In this document: in pieces, positions 45,799-55,329 of the stretch | How the letters are laid out: each line of letters begins with the position of its first letter | Numbering within the stretch: the stretch's first letter is position 1 | Assembly (NCBI GenBank): GCA_017512555.1 | Contig: JAFWFE010000035.1 | Coordinates: 29,416 to 93,415, forward strand | Direction of reading: 5' to 3' | Source of the DNA: Solobacterium sp. | GTDB taxonomy: Bacteria; Bacillota_I; Bacilli_A; Erysipelotrichales; Erysipelotrichaceae | DNA: 64,000 bases | Notes under the pieces: generated by a model | Databases searched by the model: none | What the model was told of the DNA's origin: nothing | Seen by the model: the letters and a program-made list of their open reading frames with translations, nothing else | Program-made: the position numbers and the translations under genes

Positions 45799-47173
45799 TC
45801 TGAACGGAAAAATAGCGGTATATCTGCTCATCTTTACGGCATTGATGCTTGGTGTAATCGCTGTACTACAGACACAGCTTCTGGAACCGATGTACAAGTC
45901 GTCCAAGATCAGCGCGGTAAAAACGGCTGCGGCAGAGATTGAGAGTGAACTTGGGGATGATGAAGATCTGCTGAATACCATGTATGAAGTTGCGGAAGAA
46001 CAGGATGTCTGTATCCGTATCCTTTACAGCGGAAAAGATTTTGCGACCGGCTTCATGGGTTGTCCTCTGTACCGGATGAATGACCGTGATATTCTCTGGG
46101 AACTGGCGAAGGCAGAAGCCAACGGCAACGAGTACCTCAACGAAGAAGTAAACAACAAGATGGACAGCCGTTCCGTGGATAATATCATCTACACCAAGAT
46201 CGTGGATGAAGATCCCCCGAAGATCATCATGGTCAACGCAAGTATTACTCCGGTCAGCGCCACGATCCAGACTCTGCGCAGACAATTACTGATCATTGCC
46301 GGCGTCATGATCCTCGGTGTACTGATCCTGGTATACTTCATGAACCATGATATTGCCCGTCCCTTGAACAAGATCAATACCGCGGCGAAGAAACTCTCCG
46401 GCGGTGAATACGAAGTCAGTGAAGATACCAACAAGTATCTGGAAGCTTACGAACTGAACGAGACGCTTTCCCAGGCGGCTGCGGATATCCGGAAAGCTGA
46501 TCAGGCCAAAAGAGATCTGATCAGTAATGTATCCCATGACCTGCGTACACCACTGACCATGATTACCGGATACGGAGAAATGATGCGTGATCTCCCCGGA
46601 GAAAAAACCGATGAGAATCTCCAGGTCGTCATTGATGAGGCAAAGAGATTATCCTACCTGGTCAATGATCTGCTGGATCTCTCGAGACTCCAGGAAGGCA
46701 AGATCGTCCTGCAGAAAGAGAACTTTGATTTATCCGGGATGATCACGGAAGAACTGCGTAAATACGATGTATACAAGGTGAACGAAGGCTTTGAGATCAT
46801 CGAAGAAATTGAACCAGGTTTACAGGCATACGGGGATATTGCCAGAATACGTCAGGTATTGAACAACTTCATGACCAATGCGGTCAACTATTCCGGAGAT
46901 GCCCGGAAGATCATCGTCCGCGCGCATAAACAAGATGATCGTGTCCTTGTAGAGGTACAGGACTACGGTGAAGGAATTGAAGAAAGCCGCCTGAAAGACA
47001 TCTGGGACAGATACTACAAGATCGACAAGTCACATGTGCGTTTCAGCCAGGGCAGCGGTATCGGTCTGGCGATCGTCAAGGAGATCCTCGATCTTCATGA
47101 AACAACCTATGGTGTACGAAGTAAGGTCAATGAGGGTTCTGTCTTCTGGTTTACCTTACCTGCGGCAAAATAA
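45782..47173 (+). CDS. Sensor histidine kinase
   Basis: This 463-residue kinase has a helix near 10-30, an extracytoplasmic sensor region (about 35-165), a second helix (about 166-188), HAMP, HisKA with His252 in SNVSHDLRTP, and HATPase motifs (NNFMTNAVNYS, DYGEGIE, GSGIGLAIVKEI). It starts at TTG 45782 after GGAGTAGG; there is no nearby ATG. The paired regulator is immediately upstream. Confidence 0.93.
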   Translation: MKKKVSLNGKIAVYLLIFTALMLGVIAVLQTQLLEPMYKSSKISAVKTAAAEIESELGDDEDLLNTMYEVAEEQDVCIRILYSGKDFATGFMGCPLYRMNDRDILWELAKAEANGNEYLNEEVNNKMDSRSVDNIIYTKIVDEDPPKIIMVNASITPVSATIQTLRRQLLIIAGVMILGVLILVYFMNHDIARPLNKINTAAKKLSGGEYEVSEDTNKYLEAYELNETLSQAAADIRKADQAKRDLISNVSHDLRTPLTMITGYGEMMRDLPGEKTDENLQVVIDEAKRLSYLVNDLLDLSRLQEGKIVLQKENFDLSGMITEELRKYDVYKVNEGFEIIEEIEPGLQAYGDIARIRQVLNNFMTNAVNYSGDARKIIVRAHKQDDRVLVEVQDYGEGIEESRLKDIWDRYYKIDKSHVRFSQGSGIGLAIVKEILDLHETTYGVRSKVNEGSVFWFTLPAAK

Positions 47174-47701
47174 CATCACAAACAGAAAACCGGCAGTGAG
47201 ATAGGGCGCAAACCGTATTTCCTGCCTCTTTTTTAGTTTTCCTGCAGAATTGCACAACGCAAGCAGGCAGGCACACGCAAGAGCAATAAAGAAATACCTG
47301 CTGTAGGAAATACTCCAGGCAAGAATGATCTTCGTATCTCCCCAACCCATAAGTCCCAGGAAAGAGAGAATCACGCAGAGAATCACCGTAAGTATATAAA
47401 TCTGCATATGTAAGCCTTTCGGTGAAGACAACACCAGTAATCCGATACTGCAGAGATCCGGGATCTCCCCGCAGCGCAGATCCGTCACCGCCGCAAGATA
47501 CAGGAACGGGAAAAACAAGACCAGCGTATCCTCCGGCATGACCGGTAATGTACACAAAACCAGATGATAAAGAACCACGAGAAAGCATGGCCGGCAGAGA
47601 TCAAGGGTACGGAAGTGATCTGTCATTCCGCAGTAATGCCTGGAACAGATCTCCGCAAGCCCGGTCATACATAGATTTAACACAAACAGATAGATTGTCA
47701 T
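47156..47701 (-). CDS. A24 family prepilin-peptidase-like membrane protein
   Basis: This 181-residue, highly hydrophobic protein has about five helices. The two A24 aspartates are present: Asp74 in TDLRCGEIPD and Asp122 in GWGD. There is no N-terminal methyltransferase domain, so it resembles the short TadV/FlaK-like types. No pilin or pilus genes lie nearby. Its end overlaps the histidine kinase end by 18 bp on the other strand. TATATA at 47715-47710 ends 8 bp before the start. Confidence 0.82.
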   Translation of the reverse strand: MTIYLFVLNLCMTGLAEICSRHYCGMTDHFRTLDLCRPCFLVVLYHLVLCTLPVMPEDTLVLFFPFLYLAAVTDLRCGEIPDLCSIGLLVLSSPKGLHMQIYILTVILCVILSFLGLMGWGDTKIILAWSISYSRYFFIALACACLLALCNSAGKLKKRQEIRFAPYLTAGFLFVMLFCRR

Positions 47702-47797
47702 CTACCTGTTATATAGTCAGAATATGAAGAATTCCCCGAGATAGTTTTCTTTTCCTGTAAGAGTGTGCTATGATTTACAAGTTAGCGAGGAAAAGGA

Positions 47798-48055
47798 ATG
47801 TCAGAAAAGTTTACATATAAGACAAGAGGAGTATGTTCAGATAGAATTGAACTCCGTGTGAACAACAATATTATCGAAGACTGTGCAATCATCGGCGGCT
47901 GTCCGGGAAATACGACAGCTGTAGCCAAACTGGTTATCGGCCATGATGTCGATGAAATCATCAATATGCTGGACGGCACGAGATGCGGATTCAAACCGAC
48001 ATCCTGCCCGGATCAGTTAGCGAAAGCACTTCGCAGCTATAAAGCCAGTCTGTAA
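47798..48055 (+). CDS. TIGR03905 family TSCPD domain protein
   Basis: This 85-residue protein matches the TSCPD domain found at the C-terminus of some ribonucleotide reductases and as stand-alone proteins. It has GGCPGNTTAVAKLV and the name-giving TSCPDQLA near the end, with conserved Cys. It probably binds zinc or another metal. GCGAGGAAAAGG precedes ATG 47798. Function unknown. Confidence 0.9.
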   Translation: MSEKFTYKTRGVCSDRIELRVNNNIIEDCAIIGGCPGNTTAVAKLVIGHDVDEIINMLDGTRCGFKPTSCPDQLAKALRSYKASL

Positions 48056-48068
48056 ATTCTGGCTTTTT
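48041..48068 (+). terminator. Terminator overlapping the TSCPD stop codon
   Basis: The stem AAAGCCAG (48041-48048) / CTGGCTTT (48059-48066) is followed by T-run; the stop codon lies in the loop. Confidence 0.75.
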
Positions 48069-48078
48069 TTAAGAAAGT

Positions 48079-49869
48079 ATGACGAAAAGAGCGTTTCTTC
48101 ACAAATATCTTACGGGGAATTATCTGAAGATGATCCTGATGCTTACACTGGCAGTTACGGCAGTGTTTTTAAGCTTGTTATCTCCGCTGGTATTCAGTTA
48201 TTTCATCGATTATATCATCGATATGAAACCTATTCAGAGTCCTGTACTAGCCGGGATTATCCAGATGCTCGGCGGGGTGCAGTATCTGCGCGGTCATTTG
48301 TGGATCGGTGGTATTCTGGTCATTACGATCTACGGTTTATCTGCGTTATCCATGTTTCTGCGCAGTTATCTCAGCGGCAGGATCGCGGAAGATATGACCT
48401 ACAGGATCCGTAATGATCTGTACAGGCATCTGCAGAGACTTCCGTACAGTTACCATGTAACATCCAAGACTGGTGAATTGATTCAGAAGTGTACCAGTGA
48501 TGTAGACCAGATCCGCAGGGTATTCGGCGGTCAGTTACAGCAGATGGTCCGTTCTGTGTGTATGGTTACGATTGCCTGCTATATCTTGTTTCACTTGAAT
48601 GCGCAGCTGGCCTGGAAAGCTGTGATCCTGATGCCGGTCCTGTTCCTCTATGCGTTTTTCTTCTACAAGCGCAATCAGAAGGCCTTCCTGGAGATGGATG
48701 AATCCGAAGCCCGCTTTACGGCCGCTGTACAGGAGAATCTCGCAGGAATCCGTGTCGTCAAGGCATTCGGCCGCGAGAAGTATGAAATCGAGCGTTTTGA
48801 CCACTTTAACGACGAATACAGAGAACTGAATTTCAGCTTGCTTAAGTTACTGGGTAAGTACTGGTCCAGTTCGGATATCATCAGTATGATGCAGACACTG
48901 ATCGTTTTGTTTGCCGGTATTGCGGAAGCCAGAAGGGGAAATCTCTCTATCGGTAATTTCTTTGTCTTTGTCAACTACGAGTCCATGATCCTGTGGCCTC
49001 TGCGCCAGTTGGGAAGGATCCTGGCAGACTTTGGCAAGAGCAGTGTATCTATCGGACGTCTGATTGAGATTTTTGACGCGAAAGAAGAAGACATGACTAC
49101 CGGAGAATCACCAGAGATCAAGGGGGATATCGTCTTTGATCATGTCGGTTTCCAGTACGATGACGGTACGGTACCGGTATTGAAGGATATCTCCATGCAT
49201 ATCAAACCGGGAGAAACGGTAGCCATCATCGGTCCTACAGGCTCCGGCAAATCATCTCTCGTTCACCTGTTATCCGGGTTATATGATTATACTTCCGGCA
49301 GTATCAAGATCGACGGTACAGAATTACGGGATATCCGCAAGGATCATCTGCGCCGGAATGTCGGTATTGTCCTGCAGGAACCGTTCCTGTTCTCCCGTAC
49401 GATTTATGACAACATTCATCTGAACCATGAGAACGCATCGATGAAGGACGTGGAAAAGGCTGCCGCGGTAGCTTCCGTTCATCACGTGATCAAGGAATTT
49501 GATCAGGGATACGATACTCTGATTGGTGAAAGGGGTGTAACCCTGTCCGGCGGACAGAAACAACGTATAGCGATTGCCCGTACGGTATTGAATGATAATA
49601 AAGTGCTGATTTTTGATGATTCTTTATCGGCGGTAGATACAGAAACTGACGCGGAGATCCGTAAGGGTATCCAGAGTCTGAATGCCGGAATCACCACGAT
49701 CATCATTACCCAGAGAGTAAACAGTGCCCAGGACGCGGACAAGATCTTTGTGCTGGAAGACGGAAAGATCACCCAGGAAGGAACCCACAGGGAACTGATC
49801 CATCAGGAAGGTCTGTACAAGCGTATCTATGAGATACAGTCATCGTACGTGAAAGGCGGTGATGAGTAA
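48079..49869 (+). CDS. ABC exporter half-transporter, degenerate Walker B
   Basis: This 596-residue protein has six helices (about 15-310) and an ATPase domain with Walker A GPTGSGKSS, signature LSGGQKQR and Walker B VLIFDDSLSAVD. The catalytic Glu is replaced by Asp, so its own ATP site is degenerate. It overlaps the second half by 1 bp and would form a heterodimer with it (MdlAB/BmrCD-like). Substrate unknown; likely drugs or lipids. The following gene is lspA. Confidence 0.93.
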   Translation: MTKRAFLHKYLTGNYLKMILMLTLAVTAVFLSLLSPLVFSYFIDYIIDMKPIQSPVLAGIIQMLGGVQYLRGHLWIGGILVITIYGLSALSMFLRSYLSGRIAEDMTYRIRNDLYRHLQRLPYSYHVTSKTGELIQKCTSDVDQIRRVFGGQLQQMVRSVCMVTIACYILFHLNAQLAWKAVILMPVLFLYAFFFYKRNQKAFLEMDESEARFTAAVQENLAGIRVVKAFGREKYEIERFDHFNDEYRELNFSLLKLLGKYWSSSDIISMMQTLIVLFAGIAEARRGNLSIGNFFVFVNYESMILWPLRQLGRILADFGKSSVSIGRLIEIFDAKEEDMTTGESPEIKGDIVFDHVGFQYDDGTVPVLKDISMHIKPGETVAIIGPTGSGKSSLVHLLSGLYDYTSGSIKIDGTELRDIRKDHLRRNVGIVLQEPFLFSRTIYDNIHLNHENASMKDVEKAAAVASVHHVIKEFDQGYDTLIGERGVTLSGGQKQRIAIARTVLNDNKVLIFDDSLSAVDTETDAEIRKGIQSLNAGITTIIITQRVNSAQDADKIFVLEDGKITQEGTHRELIHQEGLYKRIYEIQSSYVKGGDE

Positions 49870-51755
49870 TGACAGTAACACGTTTTGAAGAAAAGACATA
49901 TAATACCGATTCACTGGATGTCCAGCTGTGGAAACGTATACTGGGCTTACTGAAGAACCAGCGCCATCACCTGGTGAAAATTGCCTGCCTGAATATCGTG
50001 ATTGCCATGTTCGATGTCCTGCTGCCGTACATGAACAAGATTGCGATTGATACCTTTGCGACAGGCAAGGGGAACAATACCCAGCTAATGATCTTTACGA
50101 TTGTCTTCCTGTGTGGTGTACTGATCCAGGCCGGTCTCGTCTATCTGTATTTCCTGCAGGCAGGAAGGATGGAGTCGGAAACTGCCCACGAACTGCGTAA
50201 GAACCTGTTTCACCAGTTACAGTCCCTGTCATATTCGTTCTTTGATGTCACACCGGCAGGCTGGCTTCTCTCCAGGATCACCAGTGATGTGTCCAGACTT
50301 GCGGAGATCTTGTCCTGGTCACTGATGGACTGTGCCTGGGGGATGAGTACGATGATCGGCGCTACGGTGGTCATGCTGGTGACAAACTGGCGTCTGGCTT
50401 TGCTGGTCTTTGCGGTAGTGCCGATCCTGGCGTTTATCGCACGTTATTTCAACATCCGTATTCTGAAGAATTACCGGGAAGTACGCCGGATCAACTCCAA
50501 GATCACCAATGGTTTCAGCGAAGGGATCACCGGTGCCCAGACCACCAAGACACTGGTTCTGGAAGACATGAATTTCCGTGATTTTGAACAGGATACCAGC
50601 AGTATGCGCAAGGCATCCATCAAAGCCATCACGATGTCTTCACTGTTATATCCGTTAGTCAGTTTCCTGAGTTCTTTCTCCATAGCCGCAATTTTGATCT
50701 ACGGTGGTCATCAGATCCTTCTTGGCATATTACAGTTTGGTACACTGGTCATGTTTACCCAGTATGCCCAGCAGTTCTTTGATCCGCTGAACCAGATCGC
50801 AAGTGTAGCCGCGGAATTACAGATGGCACAGGCCAGCGCGGAACGTATACTGTGGCTCCTGGATGAAAAACCGAAGATCAAGGATACACCGGAAGTTGTA
50901 GAGAAATATGGTACGGAACTGGATCCCAAACCGGAAAATTACGAAGAGATGCATGGTGATATTGAGTTTGATCACGTGAGTTTCCATTATATTGAAGGAG
51001 AAGAAGTTCTGAAGGATTTCTCCCTGAAGGTATCTGCAGGTCAGACAATTGCCCTGGTCGGTGAGACCGGCTCCGGCAAGAGTACGATCGTGAATCTTCT
51101 GTGCCGGTTTTATGAACCTACAGAAGGGCATATTCTGATTGACGGCAGAGAATACAGAGAACGATCAGTCGGATGGCTCCATTCCAATCTGGGTTATGTC
51201 CTGCAGTCTCCGCATCTGTTCAGTGGTTCTGTCCGGGATAACGTGCGTTTCGGACGTCTGGACGCGACCGATGAAGATATTGTGAATGCCTGTCGTCTGG
51301 TCAATGCGGACAGTTTTATCCGTGAACTTGAGAACGGTTATGATACAGAAGTCGGAGAAGGCGGAGGACGTCTTTCCACCGGTCAGAAACAGCTGATCAG
51401 CTTTGCCCGGGCAGTGATCGCGGACCCGAGAATCTTCATCCTGGACGAAGCGACATCTTCCGTGGATACCGAAACCGAACAAATCATTCAGGATACGATT
51501 GAACATGTAATGAAGGGCAGAACGAGTTTTGTGGTTGCGCACAGATTGTCAACGATCGTAAATGCAGATAAGATATTGGTAATAAAAAACGGTGTTGTGA
51601 CCGAACAGGGAACACATGATGAACTGATGGAACAGAAAGGTTATTACTATCGTCTGTATACAAATCAGTTCAATGAGAAACTGGAAGCGGAGATCCTGGG
51701 TGTGCGTGAAGAGAAACAGGAAGAAGAACTTCCGGACTATGAGAGTGAGGATTAG
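49869..51755 (+). CDS. ABC exporter half-transporter, canonical Walker B
   Basis: This 628-residue partner has six helices and an ATPase domain with GETGSGKST, the normal catalytic Glu in FILDEATSSVD, and a changed signature LSTGQKQ. The good Walker motifs of this protein pair with the good signature of the partner, and the two weak elements share the other site, as in asymmetric heterodimeric exporters. It ends directly against lspA (no gap). Confidence 0.93.
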   Translation: MTVTRFEEKTYNTDSLDVQLWKRILGLLKNQRHHLVKIACLNIVIAMFDVLLPYMNKIAIDTFATGKGNNTQLMIFTIVFLCGVLIQAGLVYLYFLQAGRMESETAHELRKNLFHQLQSLSYSFFDVTPAGWLLSRITSDVSRLAEILSWSLMDCAWGMSTMIGATVVMLVTNWRLALLVFAVVPILAFIARYFNIRILKNYREVRRINSKITNGFSEGITGAQTTKTLVLEDMNFRDFEQDTSSMRKASIKAITMSSLLYPLVSFLSSFSIAAILIYGGHQILLGILQFGTLVMFTQYAQQFFDPLNQIASVAAELQMAQASAERILWLLDEKPKIKDTPEVVEKYGTELDPKPENYEEMHGDIEFDHVSFHYIEGEEVLKDFSLKVSAGQTIALVGETGSGKSTIVNLLCRFYEPTEGHILIDGREYRERSVGWLHSNLGYVLQSPHLFSGSVRDNVRFGRLDATDEDIVNACRLVNADSFIRELENGYDTEVGEGGGRLSTGQKQLISFARAVIADPRIFILDEATSSVDTETEQIIQDTIEHVMKGRTSFVVAHRLSTIVNADKILVIKNGVVTEQGTHDELMEQKGYYYRLYTNQFNEKLEAEILGVREEKQEEELPDYESED

Positions 51756-52211
51756 ATGTATTACATACTGATGATTCTGATCGTGATTCTGGATCAGGTG
51801 AGTAAATGGTTTATCCAGAGTCACTATATACTGATGGGAAAACAGGTAATCATTCCCGGCTTCTTTTCGATTACCTATGTACAGAATACCGGGGCAGCCT
51901 GGAGTATCCTGTCCGGCAGACAGACATTTCTGGTCTGGGTATCGGTGATCGAGATTGCGGTGATTGCGTGGTTCTTTTTCCGTAACCGGAAGAATTCTAA
52001 CCGACTGTATATGACAGCGCTGACATTAATGCTCGGCGGTGCTTTCGGGAATCTGATCGACCGTGTATGCCTGCACTATGTACGGGATTTCCTGGATTTT
52101 ATCATCTTCGGATATGATTTCCCGGTATTTAATATTGCGGATTCTGCGCTGTGTATCGGCGTAGGTCTGTTGATTCTGGATATGTGGCTGGAAGAGAGAA
52201 GACATGCGTAA
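51756..52211 (+). CDS. lspA: Lipoprotein signal peptidase (signal peptidase II)
   Basis: This 151-residue membrane aspartyl protease has four helices and the family motifs NTGAAWSIL, GNLIDR (catalytic Asp) and FNIADSAL (second Asp). It trims signal peptides of the many lipoproteins in this window. It overlaps the pseudouridine synthase gene by 8 bp, the usual lspA-rluD pairing. Confidence 0.96.
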   Translation: MYYILMILIVILDQVSKWFIQSHYILMGKQVIIPGFFSITYVQNTGAAWSILSGRQTFLVWVSVIEIAVIAWFFFRNRKNSNRLYMTALTLMLGGAFGNLIDRVCLHYVRDFLDFIIFGYDFPVFNIADSALCIGVGLLILDMWLEERRHA

Positions 52212-53115
52212 AGAAGAGTGGATCACGGAAGAAGAAGGTATACGTATCGACAAGCTGGTAAGTGATCAGCTTGATCTTTCACGTTCCCGTGTACAGATGC
52301 TGGTGGATGAAGGAAAGATCCTGGTCAACGATAAACCGGTCAAAAACAGCTACAAGGCAGAAGCCGGAGACCGTATTACCGTAGAGATCCCGGATGCGGA
52401 ATCTGTAGATTTACTGCCGGAAGACATTCCTCTGGATATCCTGTATGAAGACAGTGACATCATTGTCATCAATAAACCTAAAGGGATGATCGTACACCCG
52501 GCACCCGGTATTTATACGGGAACCCTGGTCAACGCTCTGCTGTATCACTGTCAGGATCTTTCGGGAATCAACGGAGAGATCCGTCCCGGTATCGTGCACA
52601 GGATCGACAAGGATACGACCGGTTGTCTGGTGGCGTGTAAGAATGATATGGCGCATGAAGCCATTGCCCGTCAGCTGGAAACCAAGACTTGTTCAAGAAA
52701 GTACAAGGCAATCGTTACCGGCAACATTACGCATAACGATTTATATATCGATGCCCCGATCGGCAGAGATCCCCGGGATCGTCAGAAGATGACGGTAACG
52801 GATAAACACTCTCGTGAAGCAATCACCAAGGTCCATGTCCTGGAACGCTTCCGCAATCATACCTACATTGAATGTGAACTGGAGACCGGACGTACACATC
52901 AGATTCGTGTTCATATGAAATATATCGGTCATCCGGTTGTCGGTGATCTGAAATACGGTAAGAAATGTAAGGAAATCGAAACTAACGGCCAGGTACTCCA
53001 TGCGTATGAACTGGAACTGATCCATCCCCGTACAGGAGAGAAGATGGTGTTTAACGCACCGCTTCCTGCATACTTTGAAGAATTGTTGGAGATCTACCGT
53101 CATGAGCAATACTAG
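52204..53115 (+). CDS. rluD: RluD family pseudouridine synthase
   Basis: This 303-residue protein has an N-terminal S4 RNA-binding domain (about 10-70) and a catalytic domain with the RluA/RluD signature HRIDKDTTGCLV, whose Asp is the nucleophile. It modifies uridines in rRNA. The end overlaps the rhomboid gene by 14 bp. Confidence 0.93.
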   Translation: MRKEEWITEEEGIRIDKLVSDQLDLSRSRVQMLVDEGKILVNDKPVKNSYKAEAGDRITVEIPDAESVDLLPEDIPLDILYEDSDIIVINKPKGMIVHPAPGIYTGTLVNALLYHCQDLSGINGEIRPGIVHRIDKDTTGCLVACKNDMAHEAIARQLETKTCSRKYKAIVTGNITHNDLYIDAPIGRDPRDRQKMTVTDKHSREAITKVHVLERFRNHTYIECELETGRTHQIRVHMKYIGHPVVGDLKYGKKCKEIETNGQVLHAYELELIHPRTGEKMVFNAPLPAYFEELLEIYRHEQY

Positions 53116-53914
53116 ATCCGCCCGGAGAACACCCGTAACGACAAGTCTGCTGATTCTCTGTACAGTGGTTTTTCTGTGCGTGAACTTTCTGCCGCTGAAG
53201 ATCAGTGAAGGATCCAGGATCATTCTTTTCGGCGCGTATTATAAGACGTTTATGATTGCCGGAGAATGGTGGCGTTTACTGACGGTTGGCCTGGTTCATT
53301 ATTCGTTATGGCATCTGGCCATGAACATGATGAGTCTGATCAATCTCGGGCGATTCCTGGAATTACAGCTGGGATCCCGCAGGTTTTTGTCAGTGCTGGC
53401 GATGTCCACGATCGGCGGTTCCTTATTCCTGTTTGCGTCAAAGGGGAATACGATTGCGGTAGGCTTATCCGGAGGATTGTACGGCTTACTGGGATTCATG
53501 TTACTGGTTATGTTCAAGAACGGAAGTCTGAAACATCCTGTTTTCCGCGCATATATGATCCGGATGATCGTGGTTAATCTGACAATCAATCTGTTGCCGG
53601 GAATCGCGTATATGGCGCATCTCGGCGGTTTCCTGACCGGTGTACTGTGTGCTCTGGTCTTATCCGAAGACCCGGATATCCGGAAGATCCGTATACATAC
53701 GTTGATCGCGTCCGTGATCCTGGCAGGATTTCTGGGTTACCGTGTCAGCCAGAAGATGTATATCCGTACAGATGAACGTTATCTTGGTACGGATATTGAA
53801 GTGTTAAGAACGTATCGTGATTTAGGTCTGCGTAACTATAGTATGTATATCGCCGAGAAGATCGATGCGCAGTATGATACAATTTATCTGGAAACAGCAC
53901 TCAAGGAGGAATAA
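53102..53914 (+). CDS. Rhomboid family intramembrane serine protease
   Basis: This 270-residue protein has six to seven helices, with catalytic Ser123 in GLSGG, His173 in AHLGG, and the Asn of HLAMNMMSL (about 75) stabilising the oxyanion. A C-terminal soluble tail follows (about 200-270). ATG 53102 lies within the end of rluD. Substrates unknown. Confidence 0.92.
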   Translation: MSNTRSARRTPVTTSLLILCTVVFLCVNFLPLKISEGSRIILFGAYYKTFMIAGEWWRLLTVGLVHYSLWHLAMNMMSLINLGRFLELQLGSRRFLSVLAMSTIGGSLFLFASKGNTIAVGLSGGLYGLLGFMLLVMFKNGSLKHPVFRAYMIRMIVVNLTINLLPGIAYMAHLGGFLTGVLCALVLSEDPDIRKIRIHTLIASVILAGFLGYRVSQKMYIRTDERYLGTDIEVLRTYRDLGLRNYSMYIAEKIDAQYDTIYLETALKEE

Positions 53915-53916
53915 CT

Positions 53917-54411
53917 ATGCCTAAACGTGAAAATACCCTGACCTGGGATGAATACTTTATGGGTCTTGCCCATCTCTCTGCCTTGCGTTCCAAGGATCCG
54001 AATACGCAGGTCGGCGCCGCAATCGTGGATGAAAACCACCGTGTAGTATCCGTCGGATACAACGGTTTTCCCCGCGGATGTGATGATGATGAATTCCCGT
54101 GGGACAGAGAAGGCGGAATGCTGGTAACGAAGTATGCGTATGTCGTGCATGCGGAACTGAACGCGATTCTCAACAGCCCGCGTCCGGTCAGAGGATGTAC
54201 GCTGTATGTATCGTTATTCCCGTGCAATGAATGCGCCAAGGCCATCATCCAGTCCGGTATCACCAAGATCGTCTATGAATCCGATAAATACGCGGAAACA
54301 GAAGCGATTTATGCCAGCAAGCGGATGTTACAGGCTGCCGGTGTAGAACTTGTACGCATAGAAAACACGATCTCCCTGTCCGTGGAGAAAGTACCCAATA
54401 CTTCAATTTAA
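53917..54411 (+). CDS. dCMP deaminase (ComEB-like)
   Basis: This 164-residue zinc deaminase has HAE (78-80) and PCNEC (Cys103, Cys106) as zinc and proton-shuttle residues. It converts dCMP to dUMP for dTTP supply; in Bacillus the comEB gene of the competence operon is of this type. AAGGAGG precedes ATG 53917, 2 bp after the rhomboid stop. No other com genes are here. Confidence 0.92.
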   Translation: MPKRENTLTWDEYFMGLAHLSALRSKDPNTQVGAAIVDENHRVVSVGYNGFPRGCDDDEFPWDREGGMLVTKYAYVVHAELNAILNSPRPVRGCTLYVSLFPCNECAKAIIQSGITKIVYESDKYAETEAIYASKRMLQAAGVELVRIENTISLSVEKVPNTSI

Positions 54412-54440
54412 AACCTTGTGATATCACAAGGTTATTTTTT
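54411..54440. terminator. Bidirectional terminator dCMP deaminase / rnhC
   Basis: A perfect palindrome of two AACCTTGTGAT-type arms (54412-54433) is followed by ATTTTTT. It lies between the convergent genes and covers the rnhC stop. Confidence 0.85.
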
Positions 54441-55269
54441 CGGTATTCTTGAAGTGGATCTTGGCGACTTCATGAAGCCTTTCCATACCATAACGGCGGA
54501 CAAACTCTGACGCAGAACGATCGGCAGGAGCACCTCCGCCTTTTTCAAACACCATATCATAAACTTCATTCAGCTTATCCATCGCGTGCAGGAAAGCATA
54601 CCGTGCCAGAATACTGCCGGCAGCCACCGCCGGATACTTATTCTCTGCTTTGGTCTCAAACCGGATATTCCTGACGACATTCTCTGTGCGTGATAGATAA
54701 CGGTAATACTGCGCTTCCGGGGTAAACTGATCAATGACGATCAAATCCGGCAGGGTGGTCTTCTTCCGCAGATTCAGGAACGCTTGGTTGTGCATCTCTG
54801 CCTTGATTGCGTTCATATTCCTGGTCTTATGGATCTCGTTATACTTGGCCGGAGGCAGGATCAGCAAGCTATGCACAAGCTCTTTCTGCAGCACCGGAGC
54901 CATCTTCTGTATCACTTCATCGGTAATACTCTTGGAATCCCGGATACCCAGTTCCTGCAGGAATGGCAGTTGTTCTTCCCGCACACAGACGGCGCATACA
55001 CAGACCGGTCCGAAGTAATCTCCGGTACCGACTTCATCACTGCCCGCATGCGATCTTATGGTATCTTTCTTCTGGTAAGGGGACGCATAGACTTCTGCGT
55101 CCTTGCCCTGAAAGACGATCTTTCCGGAAGTATACGAGGTAATGACGCAGTTCTCCAGACGTAGTTGATAGTAGGTATACTGCGGGTGTTTTACTTCACC
55201 GAAGGTATGCCAGTCCCGGTAGATCTGATCAGAAATCTCCTGTGTAATGTTTAAGGTTATCGTACTCAT
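54424..55269 (-). CDS. rnhC: Ribonuclease HIII
   Basis: This 281-residue enzyme has the N-terminal TBP-like substrate-binding domain (about 1-70) and the RNase H domain with DEVG (Asp78, Glu79), IRDSKSI and the later catalytic Asp in VIDQF. It cuts RNA in RNA-DNA hybrids. It lies alone on the minus strand; the divergent CvpA-like gene starts 60 bp away. Confidence 0.94.
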   Translation of the reverse strand: MSTITLNITQEISDQIYRDWHTFGEVKHPQYTYYQLRLENCVITSYTSGKIVFQGKDAEVYASPYQKKDTIRSHAGSDEVGTGDYFGPVCVCAVCVREEQLPFLQELGIRDSKSITDEVIQKMAPVLQKELVHSLLILPPAKYNEIHKTRNMNAIKAEMHNQAFLNLRKKTTLPDLIVIDQFTPEAQYYRYLSRTENVVRNIRFETKAENKYPAVAAGSILARYAFLHAMDKLNEVYDMVFEKGGGAPADRSASEFVRRYGMERLHEVAKIHFKNTEKITL

Positions 55270-55290
55270 CTTTAATATTTTAGCATTGAT

Positions 55291-55319
55291 TTGAACTATC
55301 GGATGATTTTCGCTATGAT
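55291..55319 (+). promoter_or_regulatory. Promoter of CvpA-like gene
   Basis: -35 TTGAAC (55291-55296), 17 bp, -10 TATGAT (55314-55319). Transcription would begin near 55326, only a few bases before ATG 55330. Confidence 0.6.
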
Positions 55320-55329
55320 AATGAAGATT

